In this document: piece after piece, positions 34,931-52,234 of the stretch
Numbering within the stretch: the stretch's first letter is position 1
Layout: every line of letters begins with the position of its first letter
Assembly (NCBI RefSeq): GCF_007655135.1
Contig: NC_045133.1
Coordinates: forward strand, 27,377,845-27,441,844
Length of the DNA stretch: 64,000 nt
Direction: 5' to 3'
From: Punica granatum
Lineage: Eukaryota > Streptophyta > Magnoliopsida > Myrtales > Lythraceae
The notes under the pieces: generated by a model
Database searches by the model: none
Told to the model about the DNA's origin: nothing
What the model saw: only the letters and a program-made list of their open reading frames with translations
Translations under genes and position numbers: made by a program

Positions 34931-35345
34931 CTTATAGGTAGAGGTCAGAACAAATCTAGAGCCGCAATCTCTTCTAGGCGCCTCAGTGCTTCCTTGGCAT
35001 TGGCGTCATCCATTTGGCCAATCGGAGCCCGAATCGGTTGTTTTCCCGCATTTGTTTGTATAATGTAAAACGATCCTATGGTTCATATTAATAAAGGCCG
35101 ATAGATTTGTTATATTATGGATCTACTAGCTAGCAAGCAACCAGTTGAGGCGATAAGAAAAGGAATATGATCTTTGGCTTTAAAAGAGATAATGATCTCA
35201 AGCACCATTTGGCCCATATACAATAAGCACCATCCCCCGAGATGAGTTGCACTTTTGATAACCACACAATAAGCACCTAAACGAGTACCTTAAATCGATT
35301 ATCGTCCTAACGTGCGGGGTGAAGGGCGCAAACCTCTGATGTTTC
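34930..35345 (-). repeat. Chimeric reverse-oriented copy of the unknown family
   Basis: On minus, this reads first a WFAP-type frame with SFRCLLCGYQKCNSSRG (about 35340-35200), then the agccaaagatcatattcc block and the region upstream of exon 1 (to about 35040), then jumps directly to an exon-2 3' part (about 35035-34945, DANAKEALRRLEEI-like). The exon encoding AQVVNALRA is deleted. Confidence 0.6.
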
Positions 35346-35349
35346 CTTA

Positions 35350-35925
35350 TGTTAGCTGCAGAGTTGGCTCTGACACAACTGTTTCATTTTGGCATGATTC
35401 TTGGCCCCTTTGATCAAATTTTGTTGCAGAGGACTCCAATGTTTCCCATCTCTTGGTGAGCATGCAAAAGTTAGCGCTGTTTTGACGGAAGACCAATGGT
35501 ACTGGCTGAGAAGCTCAGACCCACAAAGTTCTTTTATCCGAGACCTGGCTGCAGCACTTGAACCTTCAAACCAAGATAGAGTTTTATGGACTCCCCACAA
35601 ATCGGGGCTGTATTCTATTGCTAATGCCTGGAAGTGCTTAAGACCTAGAAGTCCAAGAATTGTATGGAGTAATGCAATTTGGTTTGATGGACAATTTCCT
35701 CATTCTTCATTTATTAGTTGGCTCTATATACATAATAGATTATGTACAAAGGACCGGCTTTTAAAATGGGGGATTCAGTTCGAGGCAGTTGAATGTGAAT
35801 TTTGTAGTATGCAGTGGGAGACCCGTGACCACCTCTTTTTTTAATGTCCAGTCATCCAAAGAATTTGGAGAAATCTATTGGCTCGAATTGGTTTGCATCG
35901 AACTCTGGTAAGTTGGAATACGGAA
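35350..35925 (+). mobile_element. LINE fragment: reverse-transcriptase zinc-binding domain
   Basis: The plus strand encodes a zf-RVT-type sequence of plant L1 LINEs. The LWTPHKSGLYSIANAWKCLR stretch (from about 35585), IVWSNAIWF, then RLCTKDRLLKWGI, CEFC and DHLFF are the expected motifs. A TAA at 35842-35844 interrupts just before the conserved C(P) (F-x-C), and homology continues (QRIWRNLLARIG) to about 35925. An upstream part (35350-35420) is in another frame (CRVGSDTTVSFWHDSW). Both ends are truncated. Confidence 0.8.
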
Positions 35926-35929
35926 TACA

Positions 35930-36050
35930 CGAGGATGGGTTCTATCGACCCACCAGCACTGTAATGATAACAGTGGCAAACCATTTGAGCAGTGGCAACC
36001 TCTTTTACTGTTATCTCTTTTCCATATGTAAAACGTCCCTGCACATAATT
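35930..36050 (-). pseudogene. Receptor-kinase relic, internally deleted (kinase exon 4 start fused to exon 7 end)
   Basis: On minus, after a gtgcag acceptor, GRFTYGKEITVKEV matches the start of kinase exon 4 of RLK2 ([14 protein letters not shown]). After about 45 bases it switches to the end of exon 7 (actgttatcattacagtg...ggtcgatag, equivalent to the VTITIPVGR stop region). Everything between, most of the kinase, is gone. Confidence 0.7.
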
Positions 36051-36119
36051 CCATGTTTGTTTGTTTGTTCGTTCTTACGGTCTGAAAATATGCTATTTAT
36101 GCTAAGATTCATTAAATTA

Positions 36120-36610
36120 TCGAAATTAAGAGAATAAGTAAATATATCCGTATAAGATCAAAGATTCGGAGGTGCGACTATTTTCTTTAGCTTCGTTCAT
36201 GAATTTTATGATTGATCTCAGTGTGCCATCACTATTTTATGTCGATCGACAGCTGCTATGCAGAATTTTAACTTCATGCATTTATTAATTGACTGTATTT
36301 TAGAATGCTCAATCAGAAATGGACTGCCTGAATCATTAGGTATTATATACTTTGTCTTACGACCGCCTCGTATTGAGAAAAAGTCCAGAGATAATGAGGG
36401 AAGCGATGATGTTAATGGGAGTCAATAAGTCAATGAGACCAATCTGCGGGTCCCACTGGCTCATTCCATGTGTGATAAAAGTGGTCAAAGGTCAAAATTG
36501 AAATTCACGAAGGGCCGTACCTGTATGAATGGGTCTTGAAGGTGTCGATAGATGGGATAGAAGCATTACGACAGGCCCATAACAGATTGTATTGTATCAG
36601 CATTACGGCG
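36120..36610. repeat. Duplicate of the RLK1 upstream flank
   Basis: Collinear with about 25975-26760 (see that spacer). Placed directly upstream of the RLK1-like relic at 36.72 kb, it shows that a promoter-plus-gene unit was duplicated. Confidence 0.7.
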
Positions 36611-36717
36611 GGCCCACTATTTTTCCGTTCAACGTTTCATAATTTGTCAATGAAATGAAATTTTATCCAACAAAGATATAACCAAAAATAAAAAATTAAA
36701 ATAAAATAAGCTACAAA

Positions 36718-37260
36718 TGCAATCGCTCATGCCACAAATGATTTCGGAACGGCAAAGAGTTTTGGCGGGGATAACGGAAGCAAACACGAGAAGGGTTGTC
36801 TCGTCACACAGTGAGAGCTGCATTTCCGAGTAAGACATGGTAACTAATGTTCTTCTGCAACTTTTTTACTGGTTTCTCAATGTGTTTGGATCATTTTCCT
36901 CGAAGTGGCTATATGTCATCAGATATGCAATTTACAGGATCTTTTCAACTTAGTCGGATGTTTTTAGCTTCGGTGTGTTAGTGCTAGAGGTAATCAGTGG
37001 AAAAAGGAATTGAGGATTCAATCATCCCGATCTCAAGCTTAACCAGTACGCTGCAAATCTTCCCAGAGATTATTCATTTTATCCATAGCGCCTCTTATAA
37101 TGTTTATTATAGGTATTTTTGATGTTTTCAGGCATGGAAGCTGTCTGATATTTTTTATTGTAGTTCACCATTTTGTTGACAGCATTAATGGCCTCTATTT
37201 GGTTACGGAATACTCGGTGTTCTCTATTTTTCTCATCTTTGAAAACTATAAAATTAGTTG
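36718..37260 (+). pseudogene. RLK1-like receptor-kinase relic
   Basis: Plus-strand remains of an RLK1 paralogue: NAIAHATNDF (exon 3) fused to AKSFGGDNGSKHEKG (exon 5), then exon-6-like sequence (gtcggatgtttttagcttcggtgtgttagtgctagag at about 36952), atcatcccgat...aagcttaac, and exon-7 start (ggcatggaagctgtct at about 37131). RLK1-like 3'-UTR follows (tttctcatctttg, 37238 region). Frameshifts and deletions make it non-coding. It converges on RLK2. Confidence 0.8.
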
Positions 37261-37392
37261 GCTCCGGAAAAGCGGGATATGGAAAACCGCAATCTTGTTT
37301 CTTTCCAGTTCTCCCAACACTATTGCAGTTGAGCCCTCCTGTGTTATTGAACAATCATTCCATAAGCTGTATAACATACACAAGGATTGGTT

Positions 37393-40515
<3,123 letters not shown>

Positions 40516-42240
40516 CTCTGATGCCAAGAAAAAAGAAAAATCCGACGTTTCCTTTCCCTTGGCCTGACAAATTCTTGTGGTAAACCTGTTGGATGAAAAG
40601 TAATTACCCTGTTACTTCTCAAAGTTTTCTGCCATTATTTGTCTTAAAAACACCTATTTTTGTGATGAGCTACAATTTATATTAAGCCTTCTTGAGTAAT
40701 GTTGGTTGTGACTTTTATTGAAGTGTCACCATCCATATGAGTCGGAAGATTTTGCAGTCAATACTATTAATGGCATAGGTCGAAATCCTTTGTCGACTTG
40801 AAATTTGAGAGATCAGTCATTTCCACGCGGTGCAGGTCAATTTCTTCTATTCCTTTGTGAACAATAACAATGCCCAGAAACGCATATGATTAACCTCTAT
40901 AATTGCCTTACAAGTCAACCTTCCGCAAATTTGGAAAATCCAGAAAGTCTCTTTTTTTTCTTTTTTCTGGTTTTAGATATAAGGTCCAGCTCTGTTCTTT
41001 CCGTGAAGCCGACTCGCCAACTTTTCCACACACACGATGAGACCTTTAATAAGTTATCCCACAGGCATCTTGGTTTCGTAATCATGTAGCAAATCTTAGT
41101 GAGTGGAAGAGGAGAAGGGAAATATTCGTATAAGAATCGGAGGTCTTGGTAGTGTAACTGTTACTCGCAAAAGAACGGTTATATTAAACCACCTAACATC
41201 TAATTATGCGGGTTTTGGAGCTCGAGCACATGCATCTAGTTGAATTGAATTTTTCCATAGCAAAGTTGAGTTTGAGTTCTCAAACTTATTTTCTTAAAGA
41301 TAGCACGTGGCTCGTAAATCGTAATGAACCACATAGGTACCTTTGTCCTCCTCAAATATCCTAACTCGGAAAGGCCATCGATGATTATTCCCTCTTGCGT
41401 CTGCCCCAGCAGTCCCTTTTGAATGGTAAGTTGGTGATGTTTGATTAAGTGCTTAAATTAAATTTTCAGCATTTAATTGGATTTAACTTATTTGTTTAGT
41501 ATTAAAGAAAATCACTTATACTACATTTGTTTAACTAGTAATGGAATAAGTCATGAATGTACTAAGTGTGAATTCATAAGTAATAGAATTACGACCACAT
41601 AAGAGCTTATTTGTTTGATTGGGTGTAATATAGGAGATAGGAATTACAATTGTGTTATATTTCGTTTGAGAAAATGGATAGAGAGATTTAAGATAAAAGT
41701 ACAAAATTATACTCCCTATACAAAGAAGGAAACACCCATCAACACATATTAAAATATAAAATATATATTAAAGTAATACTTTTCGAAAAATATGTAAAAT
41801 GAAATTTAAAAAAAAATGAAAATTTGTTAAAATAGAACCTGAAAAAATAATTTAAACAAAAGGGAAGAGGAGGGGTGTGTGTGTGTGTGTGTGGGTGGGG
41901 GGGTGGTGTTTGGGGGTTGTTGTAATTGGAGTGCGGGGGCTCCGTCGCCAGCGCCTCCCTCCATCTGCCATCTTATCTTTGAATCTAGACTCTTTTTTTT
42001 TTTTTTTTTAAATTTCAATTATTTTCTTTTTCGAAAATTATAAATGAAATAAAATAATATATACAAATAATTGAGTCAAAATAGAATTAAGCAAAACATT
42101 GGGCTATCCCATAAATATATTTATCAAAGAATTTCAACTCTTGCCTATATATTCCACAGAACAATTTTTTCTTACTCATTCAAGTACTTATTCTAATAAA
42201 TGCTTAAAATTTCGTTAATTAAATTAAGTGCTGAAGTCCA
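40516..42240. other. RLK2 promoter region and spacer
   Basis: About 40680-40960 is collinear with 46170-46440 upstream of RLK3 (ccatatgagtcgg.aagatttt, ttgagagatcagtcat, aacctctataattgcct, ggaaaatccagaaa). Beyond it lie AT-rich DNA, a (GT)n run at about 41874-41893, and possible MITE ends (aagtgcttaaattaaatttt near 41449; aattaaattaagtgctgaa near 42218). No gene seen. Confidence 0.6.
40914..40918 (-). promoter_or_regulatory. W-box-like element conserved between RLK2 and RLK3 promoters
   Basis: gtcaa on plus (TTGAC on minus), about 400 bp upstream of RLK2. It sits within a collinear block (aacctctataattgcct..caagtcaa) also found upstream of RLK3 at 46379-46403. The sequence may simply be conserved through recent duplication. 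Confidence 0.35.
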
Positions 42241-42246
42241 CGTGCA

Positions 42247-42715
42247 GCTTTTTACTGTTTTCTCATTGTGTTCTATCATTTTTTTTCCTTCACAATTGGT
42301 CTAATTCTCCAGAATATGCGATTATTTTTTCAGTGAAATCGGATGTTTTAAGTCATCCTAATCACAAGCTTAACCTTCTAGGTGATTACATCTCAAATCA
42401 TCCCGGAGATGATAATTTCTTTTCCAGGAAGCTGTTTCAAGAAGGTCGATCTGAGGTTTCGTTGGATGCGCAATAGAACCTAAGTCTAGCAGTCCATTAA
42501 AGTGAGCTTGTTTTTCTTCCAACAGAGTCCAGAATACCGGCCCCGTAAGGCTTCTGCTGTTCTCATGTTATGAAGTGCGACTGCTCCACCCATAGCCCAA
42601 GGAGACCGGGTTTTTCTATAAACAACAGCCAATTCAGGGCGATTTATTTTAGAGGAAGATGTTCGCTCGACGAATGCAATGAACATGACAACATGTAACA
42701 GCTCAATGAATAACC
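42247..42715 (+). pseudogene. RLK1-like receptor-kinase relic (exons 6-7)
   Basis: Plus-strand, much decayed. Intron 5-like sequence (tttttactgttttctcattgtgtt), SPEYAI-like codons, gtgaaatcggatgtt, catcctaatcacaagcttaaccttct and aggaagctgtttcaagaaggtcgatctgagg follow the order of RLK1 exons 6-7. Then come cagagtccagaataccgg (QSPEDRP-like) and caacagccaattcagggcgat (near the RLK1 C-terminus). Deletions and stops throughout. It converges on RLK3, as the 36.7-kb relic converges on RLK2. Confidence 0.8.
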
Positions 42716-42889
42716 TATAAGATCAGAAATAACTACCTGGGTTTTTCCACTTTCCCAGACACACTAGAACAATTAATAATACTCTTGATTTCATCAGAGT
42801 ATCATTCCATAAGCTGTACCATACACACGAAGGAGTAAAGCCCATTGTGAGAAGCAAATTAGGAAAATAACTTCTAAACTAGATTAGTT

Positions 42890-45969
<3,080 letters not shown>

Positions 45970-46398
45970 ATCTGCTGCAGTGCAGAACATTCTGATGTTT
46001 CCTTTCCCTCGGCCTGACAAATTCTTGTTGTAGTCTGCTGGACGAAAAGTGAATACTCACTTACATGTCTGGAAGTCTATATCTCTTTCCGTAGCATGAT
46101 GTATATCATTAATTGGTGCGATGGCAACAGTCAAGCTCCGTCATTGTCAAGCTACAACTGTAATGCCTTTAGTAATGTGGGTCACTAGGTTGTGACATTT
46201 TAGCAGTGTCACAATCCATATGAGTCGGGAAGATTTTTCATTCAATGTTATAAGTGGCAGAGGTCATTCCACGGCACATCTTGTGTTGACTTCAGATTTG
46301 AGAGATCAGTCATGTCGACGCTGTGCTGGTCCTTTCTGAACCATAAGAGTTCCCATAAATCATATATGATATGACTAACCTCTATAATTGCCTCTCAA

Positions 46399-46403
46399 GT
46401 CAA
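46399..46403 (-). promoter_or_regulatory. W-box-like element upstream of RLK3
   Basis: TTGAC on minus, about 430 bp before the RLK3 start, in the same position of the collinear block as 40914-40918. Weak by itself. Confidence 0.3.
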
Positions 46404-46599
46404 TTTTGCCTGAAAATTGGAAAATCCAGAAAAGTCTCTTTCTACTCGTTTATCATTTTTGAATGTGATTGTCAATCTGTGAACAAGGAGAGGTAACAAT
46501 CTGCTACCATCAAAATGGATATAGAACCCATTGCCTAATTACTTTTCTTTCCATGAAGACAAGTCAACAGCCTATTACGCTTACTGAGACCAGAGCCCA

Positions 46600-46980
46600 A
46601 CATCAATGACTGCTACGGGGCCTCCGGCGCAGTAACCACGAATGGATTAAAGTCGAATCCTTCCATCATTGAATTTGAATTCGAGCTCGTCAAACTTCTT
46701 TTTATGAAGAAAAGCATGGGATGAACTGCACGGGAACAGTCCATCAACAAACATTAATGCTCCGTTTGATTTCGCAGTTAAACTCACAAAAATTTTAACT
46801 TTAACTTTAACTCAACACACTACACAATCATTTATCATTTTCCACAATCAAAATCAAAGTTACTTTAACTTTAAAACCAAACACACCATAATTTCCTCAA
46901 GCACCCGCCGGAATGGGACTCTGGCACACTGCTGGGCTTGGCTCGGCCCATTAGTATTCCTCATGAGATGGGAAAGTAGT
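46600..46980 (+). repeat. Unknown-family intron fragment containing a MITE
   Basis: gtaaccacgaat, atttgaattcgagctcgtcaaacttctttttatgaag, gaactgcac and acaaacattaat...ttcctcaagcac..gg.atggg match 52499-52660 in order. The MITE at 46758-46888 splits it; the 52.6-kb copy lacks the MITE. Confidence 0.7.
46758..46888. mobile_element. Tourist-like MITE, 131 bp, with paralogous empty site
   Basis: Left end TGCTCCGTTTGATTTCGCAG matches the inverted right end TGGTGTGTTTGGTTTTAAAG. TAA lies on both sides (46755-46757 and 46889-46891). The empty paralogous site at about 52618-52640 reads cattaatttcctcaag with a single TAA, which fixes the borders and the 3-bp duplication. Confidence 0.88.
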
Positions 46981-47245
46981 TGGCTTGGGGAGAATCCACT
47001 TTCCCTTTTCCTCATCAGAAAACAAAATCGGTGGCTATATTTCATGGCGTTAGACGTATTGGTTTTCATGTTCTTCGTTTTATTGGTTCTCGAGAAGAGC
47101 AAATGGGGAATATGGAGAGAACTGCAACCTATTTCCTCTTGGTTTAGTCAAAGTATCATGCTATAAGCTGTACAACATACACGGAGGCCTAGAGCATGGT
47201 GTGAGAAGCCATTTTAAAACATATCATTCCGCTGGTTTGGTTCTA
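46981..47245. other. Spacer downstream of the RLK4 relic
   Basis: No gene recognised. The last ~100 bases (ctataagctgtacaacatacac.gaggcc..., caacctacaggc) resemble the 3' flanks of RLK2 and RLK3, so this is the 3' UTR of the RLK4 relic. Confidence 0.55.
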
Positions 47246-47780
47246 TCAACCTACAGGCATTGTGATCGTAACAGCATTACCTGTGTAGACTCCTCTGCTA
47301 GTTGAACCCCATTGAGATCTCACGGTACTTCTCTCCATGAAAAAACCAGGATCTTTAGATTGGGAAACAATCACTCCTTTGGTTACTAACATGGAGACGA
47401 CATAGGACATTGTATGCCTATCTTCGGGGAATTTTTGTGCACATAACAATCCCACGTGAATGCATCTTCTGACTTGATATTCAATTAATGAATCATACAA
47501 AGATTGGTACACGAGTTCCAAGGCCCGGTCTTCACTCCATAGCAACCATGCCTAAAACAACAAAGAAACTGAATCAAAGAACTTAAAATAAGAGAGTGGA
47601 ATATGTAAAATCTTTGATCCATCTGCATTTAGTCACATGTCCTAGCAGGTTGTGGTGGTGATCCAGGTGGGAGAATCCTCTGTTCTTTCTACCTCTTACT
47701 ATCTCTAACAAGATAACACCGAAACTATAGACATCGGACTTCACTGAGAAGTTCCCATCGAAGGCGTATTTGAGGGACAT
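47246..47780 (-). pseudogene. 5'-truncated receptor-kinase pseudogene (RLK4, exons 6-7 only)
   Basis: Minus strand: exon 6 (about 47780-47636) reads [27 protein letters not shown] in RLK2/3 is altered to MSLKYA, damaging the APE-type motif. Exon 7 (47551-47246) encodes the C-lobe end (RRCIHVGLLCAQKFPEDRHT) to a TGA one codon earlier than in RLK2/3. Homology stops abruptly before exon 6 at about 47780, where unrelated DNA begins. The lectin, membrane and catalytic parts are missing. Confidence 0.88.
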
Positions 47781-48101
47781 GATTCTACGTGATGGGGAAG
47801 TACTAATATTGCCTAGAGAATTTATTGTTCATTGACTTTCACTAACAGCTCTCGTCATTGCAGTGGCACCGATTAATTTCAAGCATGACCTACTTAATCT
47901 GTATTGTGCCTATATTTTGCTGGCTTGGGAGGTTCTGCATATGTTTAATTAATGATTGCTTTGTATTCTGCATATATTTGACTGATTGCTTTGCAGTCTT
48001 TGTATATGCACGATAATGGTACTTATGTGCTGTTCTGTATTGAGCTGTGATTTTTTTTTTTTTTTGGAGAAGTTATGCTGCTGCTGCTGCTTTAACTGTA
48101 G

Positions 48102-50590
48102 GCTGTTGCTTCTGTTGGGACTTATGACATTGCATTAGAGCTTGGCAAGAAGGTGATATGTCAAAGGTGGTATCTGAATTCTAATATTTCCTGCTCGGCC
48201 TTTCACTTTTGTGTTACTGTTTGCATCTTAAACATTGTATCGAAGCTTTGATTACGGAATAACATTTTTTGTCTGCTAATTCAATTTAAGGGTGACTTGC
48301 ATTATGAAAATGTTCGTTGGTTCTTTTCAACTTTATTTTAGGATATCAGTTGAATCTTTGGGTGATTTGTTGATGAAATCAATCATGAGCTGCATAATTG
48401 TTTATTTTGGATTATGTAGCTTCAAATTAGATGTCCTATTAAAAAAAAGAAATATTTACTTCACCAAAGAAAAGCTTGTAAGGAGATGCTTTACTTAAAC
48501 TTACTTTCTATTGCAGAAATTGTAAGGCATGCAATGGCTGGCAGGCGTTATGATACAATATGCGCAAGGGATCAGGAAATGTGCACTATCAAGTGAAAAC
48601 TTGCAGCCTGAAAAGGCTCATATTTTTCATTTATTTCATCTCTTCTGGCTACAACCCAATTTCCTATATAAGGCTGTTTTATTATTCTCTTTTGGTCACA
48701 GGAAAAATAGAGAGGAGTTACAATTTTGGGTTTGCGTAATTGACTACCGATGGTTCATTGTCCTGAGCACTTTTGAAAATTTGTAACACGGATTAAAATG
48801 GAAACAATGTGATGGTTCCCCCGTTTTGTACTCTTACATGATCTTGATGGTATAACTAAAATTGCCCTTCTCAAATTAGTGGGGAGGTAATCTTGACAGA
48901 TAATTGCAATTTCCTCCTCCTAGTGGAGAGAAGGCGACAGCTGACTGTGTTGCTGAGGCCATTGTAGAAGGTCGTGCGGAATTAGTGCACCTTCCTTTTT
49001 CTGTTGGTTTCCACACGCCTCTACCATCTAAAGATTTACCTACTTGTGATGGTACGGTAAGTGGATAAGTTGATTTTTCCACGAAACCTTTCATGACAAT
49101 ATGTTAAGTCCCTGGTTGAGATGGCTTTCCATCAGCTGGATATCTTTCCGAGTTGTAAATTCCAGCTATGCCATTAAGAAATCCTAAAAGTTGATTTTGT
49201 CATGTGTCATACTAATTTTGAGACATTTTAGTTAGATGCCAGCAACAGATACTGCTCGTGCTGTAATGCACCTTGTTATTTTCATATGCCTCATATTTAT
49301 TTTTAAAAAGTTGAGATAATTGCGCAAAATGCTTTCTGTTAATATTTATCATGCTGCAGGGGGTCATGGGCTGTCCTGAGTGCAAACACAAACTACAGGT
49401 CAGAATTTCTGCAGATAATGTAAGTCTTCGTTCATGAGAATTCCAATTGCATACATTTGCAAACTTTTTGCACCTTTTACACTGAAAGTCTATTCTATCG
49501 AGTATAGTGTCAAATGTTGTCCCTAACAACACGCATTTTATTGCATCGATTTCATAGTCTAATTAGAGAGCAGAAGTTAGTAATTTTCTACTCTCTTTGA
49601 TACTTCACTTATTGTGGATGGTAAAGAGATGCCAAACTCTCCTTGTTTACTTTTCCAAGCTTCATGCGCCGGTCTTAAGAACCTTCACTCGTCTCTTGTG
49701 CAATATCTTCACTTCAACCACGCAGAATACATACATAAGACTCTCTTTAGTTTGAACTCATATGATTTACGGGCACTGATCTCTTTAGATCCTGTCCGTG
49801 CTATGGAAGATCCTGTTGTTGTGAAGAATGTTCCCTGCTTCAAGGCAAAAAAGACATCGGAGACTGAAGTCTTGAAGTTGGATCCTCCTCCGCGGCCTAA
49901 GAATTGGGGTGTGTGTGTATCTTATTGTGATTTCCTGGTTTGAATTCATATAATGCATCTCTTTTCGGATCTTTTCGAATTTTAAATTGATTTTGCTCCG
50001 TATTTTAATTCATAGAGAATTCATAAAAATATTCAAAGGATTAATTTGCGGTTGACCGTACTTCTTAATGCCCGGAGAGGAATAGCTGATAAATTCTTGG
50101 ATGCTCAATGGCAAGCTAGAAGGCGTCAAGAGATGGTATGTAGCTCTATGTATGTATAGTACATCAGAAGATACAATGAAAAGAAATTGTTCGATACCAT
50201 CCATGAACTGACCATCACGTTCGGTTTCAGCTGAATGAGATGCTGGAAGAGAAGGTCCGGACATGCATTCAAGAAATTGACAAAGGTGTCCTCTCCCGAC
50301 CTATTGTAGTGCGACCAACTCAGGACTATAAGGTATCTCTTTCCCTCCCCACTGCCTCTCTTTCTCTGTTTGCACTCATGCAACTCAGCATTTGCCCCGT
50401 CTTCCATGCAACCTAAATTTCACAATGCACCCGACTCAAATGTCCCGCGCAAACCAATTTTCCTCTCATAATCTTTCTACGAGCCAATAGGTCCTTCCTG
50501 TTGATTCCAAATACAGATTTCTAAATCTCTTTGTTGCATTTCCATATTTGGCAGAGGAAACAGTGGCAAAGAAGATGGTGGTTCTTATGA
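48102..50590 (+). pseudogene. dnaJ-related (DnaJ-type zinc finger) protein pseudogene
   Basis: Plus-strand exon remnants in order: 48102-48152, 48517-48615 (CKACNGWQAL, then GSGNVHYQVK), 48924-49056 (TADCVAEAIVEGRAELVHLP, ending TCDGT), 49360-49419 (GVMGCPECKHKLQ, completing a CDGTGVMGCPEC zinc-finger motif), about 49776-49908 (DPVRAMEDPVVVKN), 50016-50135, 50231-50332 (LNEMLEEKV) and 50555-50590 (RKQWQRRWWFL, stop). I place it with plant chaperone protein dnaJ-related proteins of AT2G38000 type from memory; the zinc-finger assignment is firmer. Lesions: TGA where WQAL should continue (CGA to TGA, near 48548), cysteines of the following CxxC replaced (YNMRKG), a likely lost donor at 48616 (GC for GT), and a middle exon missing or replaced between 49420 and 49776. 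Confidence 0.75.
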
Positions 50591-50939
50591 TAATCATGTA
50601 GCCCTTCAATCAGCTCTCCTTTTAGTCAGTTTCGATGTTGTTGTTGTCTCTCGGCTTTTTAAAGTGTTTTTTTTTTTTGGATTGATAAACGGCTTTTTAA
50701 GCTTGTTTAATCTGAAATGAATTAAGACAGATGGGAAACATCTGCATTTTCTCAGTTGCCTGCAGTCACTGCAATCAGATTTATCTTTGCAGATAGAAGA
50801 AAATTGTTTTGGCAAACTTCCTAGAGATTATAATGTGGAAAATGTGGCCAACATGACCGTGGGTAACGTGTAATATCGTCTTAAAGTCGGACAGGAAGGC
50901 TAATAATTCATGCATTATGTCATTTGGAAGATCATTTCG

Positions 50940-51180
50940 AATGTGGATGTGGTTAGTATCGGCTAGCAGTGAGTTTGGCTACAGCCAAGCGCTTACCAAG
51001 CGCTAAGGAAAGGGCCTTCGCCACTTGAGCTGTATGAGGGGAACTCACCCGTGCGGATCCTCTGCGCGGTGGGGCTGGGGGAGGAGCCATCCTATCCCAA
51101 ATGACGCGAGAGTGTCACGTCCGGTTCCTTGGAGAAGGGTGCGATATCAGGCCCGAATGTCTTTATCGAAGAGCCTAAAA
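50940..51180 (+). ncRNA. Probable organellar (mitochondrial-type) group II intron remnant with domain V
   Basis: 51027-51059 (33 bases) begins GAGCTGTATGAGGGGAACTC and ends CCGTGCGGATC. It fits group II intron domain V: a GAGC..GUAUG / CGU.CGG.UC lower stem and a GAG-loop-CTC upper hairpin. The surrounding sequence (aagcgctaaggaaagggccttcgcc before; gtcacgtccggttcc after) has the higher GC and style of plant mitochondrial intron 3' ends. In nuclear DNA this would be an organelle-derived insertion. The exact intron is not identified. Confidence 0.5.
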
Positions 51181-51349
51181 TGGTCTCTTTCATGCCAGAA
51201 GTCAATTGTCCATATATTTATATATTCTATAAGGTGCTGGAAAATCCTCTTTTATCCCCTTGCCGACAAATAAAACAAAACAACTTCTGAATTACGCAGG
51301 GCCCTACGTAATTAATATTGTCATTGTAATAATAATAATTACGCAGGGC

Positions 51350-51620
51350 CTCACTCCACCCCCCAACTCCCCTCTCTCTCTCCTGCCCCTTCTCTCTGAA
51401 CTCCCCTTCTCTCCAGCCCATTGCCCAGCCCGCCCAGCCGACATTTCCACCACACCGCCCCCTTCCCCTCCGCCTCCTCCTCCTGTCTTCCCCTCTCCCT
51501 GCGCTTCCTTTCATTTTGCAGCTCGACTCTTGTGAAATGCAGCAGAGGCAAACCCTGACGTAATGTCTTATTTTTTCATAATCTTAGTCAGTTCATAATC
51601 TCTGTTCATGTCTTGTCGTT
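51350..51620 (+). repeat. Unknown-family leader, diverged copy
   Basis: The C-rich ctctctctcctgcccc... and cctccgcctcctcctcctgtcttcccctc leader is followed by tttcattttgcagctcgac, then gaaatgcagcagaggcaaaccctgac|gtaatg (about 51534-51564) and ttcataatctctgttc. It has the same architecture as at 16.7 and 31.8 kb. Confidence 0.6.
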
Positions 51621-52234
51621 TTTCACTCTGGTTTTCATCAACCAAACTTTGGCTAAGCATTTCTTGTCTTCTGATCCCATGGCAGTCATTTTTTCTTGCT
51701 AAGTTTTGCAGGCAATATTTTAGATTATCATCTCCTCTTGGAGAGGCTGTTACCCGCCATATTTTGTTGACTTGAAATTTCAGAAACTCTTATATACACG
51801 TGTTGCTGTAATATTTTAAGGTCCATTCGATCGAATGGAACTATTTTCCACACATGTTTCGGTTAATTGCTTCATTTTCTTTGTGAACCATAAGAAACGT
51901 GTTCTTATAAGTCAAGGAGTCACGAGTCAATATTCTAGGAGAGAAACAAGTCAAGGAGCCTCACGGGTCAAAACATGTGACTTGCAAATTCGAACGGCAA
52001 CTTGAAGGGGGAAAGGTCTATAATCAAGTAAATGATTAAGTGACAATGCGTTTTTTTTTTTAATGGATGATAAATAATTCGAAGAGTTAGGACAAAGAAA
52101 AGGGCGATTTCTACTTACTGCCGCTTGTGGATGGTCCGCGAGGCCGTAATTATAGAGCTTCTTGTCTTGGTAGAAAAATACTAATCCGGTTGATGAATGT
52201 TCCCAGTGCCAAAACAAAAGACTCTCAAACATGG

